Source: Omphiscola glabra (taxonomy: Eukaryota; Mollusca; Gastropoda; Lymnaeidae). From it: 64,000 bases of DNA. This document shows positions 58,008 through 64,000 of the stretch, piece after piece. Under the pieces are notes generated by a model that searched no databases, had not been told where the DNA came from, and saw only the letters and a list, made by a program, of their open reading frames with translations. A program made the translations under genes and the position numbers. The DNA is taken from assembly GCA_964017045.1 (NCBI GenBank), contig OZ024794.1, positions 7,786,329-7,850,328 of the forward strand. The letters run 5' to 3'. Each line of letters starts with the position of its first letter. The first letter of the stretch is position 1.

Positions 58008-59694
58008 CACTATTAGTATTATAAATTACAAAAAATTCCCCCCCAAAAAATATATAAAATTATAAAGGATCTATTTTAATATTTTAAGCATTTTTACCAA
58101 TTGCGAAATTTATGAAAAAAGATTTTAATAAAAAAAAATTATGATATAAGAATTACATCGTGATCACATTTATCGGGTAAACGAAAACATGTGTGGGTCT
58201 TAGTGGGTTTTTAGTGCGTAGTTAAAATTGCGAAAGAAAATTAAAAATTAATATGTTCTAATTAAACACGAAAAGGACTCAGTAGTGCGAATTGCCTGTT
58301 TTAGCCAAACCTGTCAAAATAGGAGAATATATATATATATATATCTTACTTAGCGAACAGTAAAGTGGGTGTATATTGTTATAAACATTTCTGTAAAAAA
58401 GACACTCAAGGCTGTTACAGGCGTAAAAAAAAAGGTTAAGAGATTCTTCTTTCGATAAAATAATTATTTATTTTACGATTTTGCAATAATATCGCAGAAA
58501 ACAAAGGCAAACGTTTGTTTACATTTTAATGAAGATATCAGTATTTCAAATTCCGTTAAATATAAAATTTATTTAAAATGGTATTGTATTTGTGTGTGTG
58601 TAAATTTAAGATTATGTTTCACAATTTTTAGAGAAGAAAAACAATTATTTTAGGGGCACGAAATACGGTAAGGTATTCCCACCATTTAACAATTTAAAAA
58701 GACAAGATATCTAAAGTAGTTCTCTAGCGTAGAAATCAGCCGTCAATGAAGTCCTTTAAGGACAATAACGATTTTATAAAGGGTCATTAAGTTTGGTCAT
58801 TTAAGGTATGTTTAGAGAAAAATAATTTTTCGTTTTTATGGGCACGAAAATGGGGTAGGGTAGGCGTACAATAACTGGCAGAAAAATATTTCTGAAAACG
58901 TTTAGTGAAGATAGAAACGTAAACATCATTTCGCAGATATTTATATTTTAAAATACAGATTTGTGATGAGTTTTCGCAATAGCAGGTGAGAATTATCGCA
59001 AAGCGCCTACCAGTATTATCTCGATAACAACGGGCCATATTGTATAGTATTGTAATAAATATTTTGGCGAAGCATGGGAAAATGTAGCGAGCTAGATCTG
59101 TTATTAATTATATTAAGCTAAGTAACTTTTCAAAACAATTCCACGCCGGAGACGACAATAACGACGTCTGGCATCGAGTTCCGGCAGTTCCCTGAAGTTC
59201 CCTCATTTGTATTTCTGAGCAAATATTTATGTTGATTTCACGGAGCTTTGAGTTGCTGTCATGCATCCACTTAAACTATCTGAGGAAAATCTTAGTGAAA
59301 ATGTTTACAAATGAATCTCTGTTTTTATAGAGTTGTTCGATGCCCTTGAAACCACTTTGAAAGGGTTAAATGTAATGTGTACCATCTTTTGACGATTTAT
59401 TGTCATGTAAAAATAAATAATCCAATACATTTTAATTTATTATACCACGCTGAATATAGATATTCTGAAACTAAAGATGTTTAGAACACATTTTTCTACC
59501 CCTGAGAGGATTCATGGGTACTGGACAAAAACATATAATCTAATCACATCTCCAGCCCTGACATACTCTCAGCCTCTACTGAAAGGAGTCACCGTTAAGC
59601 AACGGAAATAGTTTTGTGCCTGCATACAGACTATGCTTGTTTCGAATGATGAGTTAAATTGTGTTTAGGGCAGTGTGGACATTTTTTTGGTTAT
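58008..59694. other. Unassigned AT-rich sequence
   Basis: Very AT-rich, with an ATATAT tract at 58327-58343. A loose duplication of a GGGCACGAAA segment lies near 58653 and 58839. No gene is supported. Confidence 0.5.
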
Positions 59695-60800
59695 GGGAGG
59701 GAGTAATGTGGTTGGCTCAGCGCACGGAATAAGGGGGTTGCCTTGTGGGATGGAGAAATGTGGTTGGTTAAGTTCACGGAATGAGGAGGTTGCCTTGTGT
59801 AATGGAGAAATGGGGTTGGCTCAGTGCACGGAATAAGGGGGTTGCCTTGTGTAATGGAGAAATGGGGTTGGCTCAGTGCACGGAATAAGGGGGTTGCCTT
59901 GTGTAATGGAGAAATGGGGTTGGCTCAGTGCACGGAATAAGGGGGTTGCCTTGTGGGATGGCGAAATGGGGTTGGCTCAGTGCACGTAATAAGGGGGTTG
60001 CCTTGTGGGTTGGAGAAATGGGGTTGGCTCAGCGCACGGAATGAGGGGGTTGCATTGTGTAATGGAGAAATGTGGTTGGCTTAGCGCCCGGAATGAGGGG
60101 GTTGCCTTGTGTAATGGAGAAATGGGGTTGGCTCAGTGCACGGAATAAGGGGGTTGCCTTGTGTAATGGAGAAATGGGGTTGGCTCAGTGCACGGAATAA
60201 GGGGGTTGCCTTGTGTAATGGAGAAATGTGGTTGGCTCAGTGCACGGAATAAGGGGGTTGCCTTGTGGGATGGCGAAATGGGGTTGGCTCAGTGCACGGA
60301 ATAAGGGGGTTGCCTTGTGGGTTGGAGAAATGGGGTTGGCTCAGCGCACGGAATGAGGGGGTTGCATTGTGTAATGGAGAAATGTGGTTGGCTTAGCGCA
60401 CGGAATGAGGGGGTTGCCTTGTGTAATAGAGAAAGGGGTTGGTTCACTGTACGGAATGACGGGGTTGCCTTGTGGGATGGCGAAATGGGGTTGGCTCAGT
60501 GCACGGAATAAGGGGGTTGCCTTGTGGGATGGCGAAATGGGGTTGGCTCAGTGCACGGAATAAGGGGGTTGCCTTGTGGGTTGGAGAAATGGGGTTGGCT
60601 CAGCGCACGGAATGAGGGGGTTGCATTGTGTAATGGAGAAATGTGGTTGGCTTAGCGCACGGAATGAGGGGGTTGCCTTGTGTAATAGAGAAAGGGGTTG
60701 GTTCACTGTACGGAATGACGGGGTTGCCTTGTGGGAAGGAGAAATGTGGTTGGTTAAGTGCTCGGAGCTAGGGTGTTGCCTTTTGGTATCGAGTTAAGGG
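59695..60800. repeat. 52-bp minisatellite (~21 copies) with higher-order duplication
   Basis: The unit contains AATGGGGTTGGCTCAGTGCA, CGGAATAAGGGGGTTGCCTT and GTGTAATGGAGA. A block holding a GTGGGTTGGAG unit then CAGCGCACGG and TTGCATTG occurs at about 60006, 60317 and 60576; the last two copies are 259 bp apart and nearly identical. Confidence 0.96.
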
Positions 60801-61277
60801 GTTGGCTTGTAGAAGAAATAAGATGTTTGTAATTTTATTTGGGAGGGAGGAGAGAGATTTTGGTTTGTTGAAAGGAGTAAGGAAGATGGTTTTCTAGCTG
60901 GAGGGTGTAAGTGGTTTTGGCTGTGTGTGTTTACTGCAATGGGTGATTTGAAGGTTGGAGTGGTTGGTTGGGTGGTCGTTTTATCTGTTTTTGCGGTGAT
61001 GATGATTTGTACACTTAATAACCGGTTATGAGATAAAATTTATCAAACACAGTATTCCACTATTCCACTGTAAAACTCCAGAATTTTGAAACTGTAAATT
61101 GCAATGAAGTTACATGTAATGTATTTGATCCATTATTTTTTTAAGATTAAGTTAAAAATTCAATGAACTCAAAACATAATCTGAATTTAGACACTCAACA
61201 AATTGAAAAAAGAAAACAACAAAATGTCTCGATATATTACATTAGGATTAAATGATTACATGGCTTATAGCTTATAA
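60801..61277. other. Unassigned sequence
   Basis: G/T-rich then AT-rich sequence. No gene is supported. Confidence 0.5.
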
Positions 61278-62045
61278 CAGGGTTTCCCAGCCTGGTGTAC
61301 TCGCACCCCGAGGGGTGTGTACATTTCAAGGGGTGCGTGAATTTCAGGGGGGGGGGGGCTAGAATAAGTAATCTTAGAAAAGAGTAGCGATTTGTGACGG
61401 CAGGCTGTCTAAGGGTTGGGTCCCTCACTCAGCAGTGACACAAAACAAAATAGACAACTCTAGCCCATACAAGGTTAACGAAAAAGGAACATAAAAATAA
61501 ATGTTGAAGTGGGAGTAGTTGAAATCAATAATAATTGAGTGAAATATGGTAAATGTAGTACTTAACATGGTAAGGTATTTGACCTAGATAATTGTAAGTG
61601 TAGTACTTAACATGGTTAGGTTTTGGAATAGATGATTGTAATTGTAGAGCTTAACATGGTTAGGTATTTGACCTAGATAAAAAGCCAAAAAGGACAGTAC
61701 ATCCGATCACATGTTGTCATTGGCGTTATAATTGTCATTATAATCGCTGTTATCATTGTCATCATCATTGTCCCCAACCGGACAGTCATAACGGCAACCA
61801 AAGTGGTTTGATTCTTTCTCTCATACGCCACTGTACACTATACTAAAGCGAATCGGTGCTGTCTCGGACTTAAAACCAAGCGGCACAATGATGCGCAAAA
61901 AATACAACAAAATGGGCGCGCTATTATGATAAAGTACAATTTTGTAGGGGGTGAGACATAGGCAGACAATTTTGGGGGAATGCGAGAATAGAAAAATAAA
62001 ACATTCGTTAAGGGTGTGGAACACAGAAATGTTTGAGAAACCCTC
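61278..62045. mobile_element. Probable non-autonomous hAT-like element (~768 bp)
   Basis: CAGGGTTTCCCAG at the left is matched inverted by a right end reading GAGAAACCCT. The flanking 8-mers GCTTATAA and GATTAGAA agree at 6 of 8 positions. No transposase frame is visible. A three-copy 45-bp repeat (61548-61680) lies inside. Confidence 0.6.
61548..61680. repeat. 45-bp tandem repeat (3 copies)
   Basis: GTAGTACTTAACATGGTTAG and TTTGACCTAGATAATTG recur at 44-45-bp spacing. Confidence 0.88.
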
Positions 62046-62082
62046 GATTAGAAGAAGAGCGAGACAAACTAACTTCATTTCC

Positions 62083-62945
62083 TCTGATACCCTCTGATTT
62101 GCCCACTCCATAAAGACGAGATACACTCTGACTTGCCCACTCCATAAAGAGGTGATACCCTCTGACTTGCCCACTCCATAAAGAAGTGATACCCTCTGAC
62201 TTGCCCACTCCATAAAGAAGTGATACCCTCTGACTTGCCCACTCCATAAAGAAGTGATACCCTCTGACTTGCCCACTCCATAAAGAAGTGATACCCTCTG
62301 ACTTGCCCACTCCATAAAGAAGTGATACCCTCTGACTTGCCCACTCCATAAAGAAGTGATACCCTCTGACTTGCCCACTCCATAAAGAAGTGATACCCTC
62401 TGACTTGCCCACTCCATAAAGAAGTGATACCCTCTGACTTGCCCACTCCATAAAGAAGTGATACCCTCTGACTTGCCCACTCCATAAAGAGGTGATACCC
62501 TCTGACTTGCCCACTCCATAAAGAAGTGATACCCTCTGACTTGCCCACTCCATAAAGAAGTGATACCCTCTGACTTGCCCACTCCATAAAGAAGTGATAC
62601 CCTCTGACTTGCCCACTCCATAAAGAAGTGATACCCTCTGACTTGCCCACTCCATAAAGAAGTGATACCCTCTGACTTGCCCACTCCATAAAGAAGTGAT
62701 ACCCTCTGACTTGCCCACTCCATAAAGAAGTGATACCCTCTGACTTGCCCACTCCATAAAGAAGTGATACCCTCTGACTTGCCCACTCCATAAAGAAGTG
62801 ATACCCTCTGACTTGCCCACTCCATAAAGAAGTGATACCCCCCGACTTTCCCACTCCATAAAGAAGTGATACCCTCCGAATTGCCCACTCCAGAAAGAAG
62901 TGATACCCTCCGACTTGCCCACTCCAGAAAGAAGTGATACAAGCC
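62083..62945. repeat. 34-bp minisatellite (~25 copies), very homogeneous
   Basis: The unit contains AAGAAGTGATACCCTCTGAC and TTGCCCACTCCAT. Most central copies are identical; changes sit at the two edges. All three minus frames are open for 290-370 codons because the unit has no stop in any phase. This is not evidence of a gene. Confidence 0.97.
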
Positions 62946-63182
62946 AGAAACATTAACGCCGACTTAGTGAATACGTCATTTGAGTAATGCTAACGCATTG
63001 TAAACTCCTGGCTACCAAATTACGGTCAACCAAACAGTTGTGCTACTAGCTGCCATAAAATATTAGTCAAGTATCTTAACCATCGTTATGGGTTTCACTT
63101 GATCCAATAATAGTGAGATGTACACATTAGAATCACTGTACAGCGGTGGTGGGCAAAAACAAAATTCACTATAATTGAATAA
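62946..63182. other. Unassigned sequence
   Basis: Nothing recognised between the two arrays. Confidence 0.5.
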
Positions 63183-63355
63183 GTCTAACAAACTATTGAT
63201 GCATTCAAGATCACTAACAAACTATTGATGCATCCAGGCCGACTAACAAGCTATTGATGCATTCAAGTCCACTAACAAACTATTGATGCATCCAAGACCA
63301 CTAAGAAACTATTGATGCATCCAAGAACACTAACCAACTATTGATGCACCCATGT
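63183..63355. repeat. 29-bp minisatellite (6 copies)
   Basis: CACTAACAAACTATTGATGC and ATCCAAGA recur every 29 bp. Confidence 0.93.
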
Positions 63356-63424
63356 TCTCTCAAACTTTAAGAAAACGAACACTGAAAATTAAAAGTGTAA
63401 TGGTGTAAGAGTCAAAATTGTATT

Positions 63425-63431
63425 TTCTTAC
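63425..63431 (-). promoter_or_regulatory. Splice donor of the GPCR exon
   Basis: On the minus strand AAAG is followed by GTAAGAA, a near-consensus donor, cutting the Arg codon after its second base. Confidence 0.8.
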
Positions 63432-63629
63432 CTTTCTATACACACGGCGACCAGTGTGAGCACTGATGAATACAGCGCACACACCAGGACGGTCCTGTCC
63501 ACTGAGCAGGCAGCCTGGCCAAGCTGCCAACCATCATTCATCATGAACAAGACGATCTCAGGTAGTCCAAACAGCATGATCAACGAGTCAGCCAGGGCCA
63601 GATTCAGTATGAGCATGTTGGTCATTGAC
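63432..63629 (-). CDS. Class A (rhodopsin-like) GPCR, single internal exon (TM2-TM3)
   Basis: This exon encodes part of a seven-transmembrane receptor that would bind an extracellular ligand, probably a neuropeptide or amine, and signal through G proteins. TM2 carries NLALAD, with the conserved Asp. The first extracellular loop has DGWQLG, matching the W-x-x-G pattern common there. A Cys follows at the start of TM3 (QAACSV), the usual disulphide partner. TM3 ends in CIER, the E/DRY region. The acceptor is TTTACTTCCCTCAG on the minus strand (ending 63630) and the donor is GAAAG|GTAAGA (GT at 63431-63430). The exon is 198 bp, begins with one base completing a codon and ends with two bases (AG) of the Arg codon. 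An intron within this Arg codon is a known recurrent position in GPCR genes. Subfamily unresolved. No other exon was found. Confidence 0.88.
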
Positions 63630-63643
63630 CTGAGGGAAGTAAA
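63630..63643 (-). promoter_or_regulatory. Splice acceptor of the GPCR exon
   Basis: On the minus strand the sequence reads TTTACTTCCCTCAG, a pyrimidine-rich tract ending in AG immediately before the exon. Confidence 0.8.
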
Positions 63644-63824
63644 GCATGACAGGTTACGAGTATCAAGGGGGGGGGGTTAAAGATATAGGCATGACTTATG
63701 GTTCATAGGGAAGAGAGACAATCATCTGTAGTGTTTACTTACAGGTATAAAGGCTATGCGCATGAGCAAACGCACTTCAGAATAAGATCAGAGCAAATAA
63801 AATTAAATCTTAATCCATCTTAAT
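63644..63824. other. Upstream intron of the GPCR exon
   Basis: Probable intron sequence with a G-run (63666-63675). Nothing else is recognised. Confidence 0.5.
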
Positions 63825-64000
63825 AACCCCTAGCCACCCAGCCCCTAACCACCCGATCCCTAACCACCCAGCCCCTAACCACCCGATCCCTAACCACCCA
63901 AACCCTAAACACCCAACCCCTAACCACCCAACCTCTAACCAACCAACCCCTAACCCCTTTCCTAAAACTCAAACCTTAAACCAATAACCCCAAACTCTAA
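63825..64000. repeat. 15-bp minisatellite running to the window edge
   Basis: CCCTAACCACCCAGC and CCCTAACCACCCGAT alternate as a 30-bp dimer at 63841-63900, then decay to CCCTAAnC words. It resembles telomere repeat only in the short CCCTAA word. Confidence 0.9.

Noticed and set aside
61821..62953. Three overlapping minus open frames of 292-373 codons
   Set aside because: They are the same 34-bp repeat read in three phases. Flanking residues belong to no known protein.
63825..64000. Telomeric repeat at the right edge
   Set aside because: Units are 15-bp CCCTAACCACCCAGC types and not pure CCCTAA. It is an ordinary minisatellite.

Overview
This window looks like intergenic or intronic DNA of an animal nuclear genome. 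It is AT-rich and has no prokaryote-style gene clusters. It carries a spliced exon with consensus GT-AG borders, a decayed Ty3/Gypsy retroelement, solo LTRs, several miniature inverted-repeat elements (MITEs) and very many tandem repeats. The combination of repeat style and GPCR exon suggests an invertebrate, possibly a gastropod mollusc or other lophotrochozoan, but that taxonomic guess is inference only.

Only one protein-coding piece is convincing: a 198-bp minus-strand exon at 63432-63629 encoding TM2, the first extracellular loop and TM3 of a class A (rhodopsin-like) GPCR. It ends inside the arginine codon of the E/DRY motif. No partner exon was recognised. Later exons would lie towards coordinate 1, so if the gene is intact most of the window may be its intron.

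About 60 separate tandem arrays cover roughly 19-20 kb (about 30% by hand count). Units run from 10 to 63 bp and are almost all unrelated to each other. The largest are a 21-bp array of about 82 copies (29713-31424), a 52-bp array (59695-60800), a 34-bp array (62083-62945), a 39-bp array (7206-7985), a 26-bp array (49770-50505) and a 20-bp array (54838-55535). Nearly all long open reading frames here are these arrays read through.

The mobile-element layer has five parts. (1) A Gypsy gag-pol relic at 6195-10071 has lost most of its RT and RNase H, carries three internal tandem expansions, and is split by a GC-rich 493-bp insertion with a perfect 15-bp duplication and by a 187-bp hAT-like MITE. 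(2) Two solo LTRs (36962-37565, 39006-39611) and two more distant LTR fragments (14545-14775, 57770-58007) belong to one LTR superfamily. (3) hAT-type elements lie at 14170-14380 and 35841-36012, both with perfect 8-bp duplications, with a probable larger one at 61278-62045. (4) Foldback elements lie at 17711-18009 (9-bp duplication), 24034-24215, 24242-24404, a head-to-head pair at 48094-48450, and 51144-51397. (5) A 120-bp dispersed repeat occurs three times (315-435, 22240-22363 on minus, 44546-44670).

The rest is AT-rich sequence in which I see no supported gene, RNA gene or CRISPR array.
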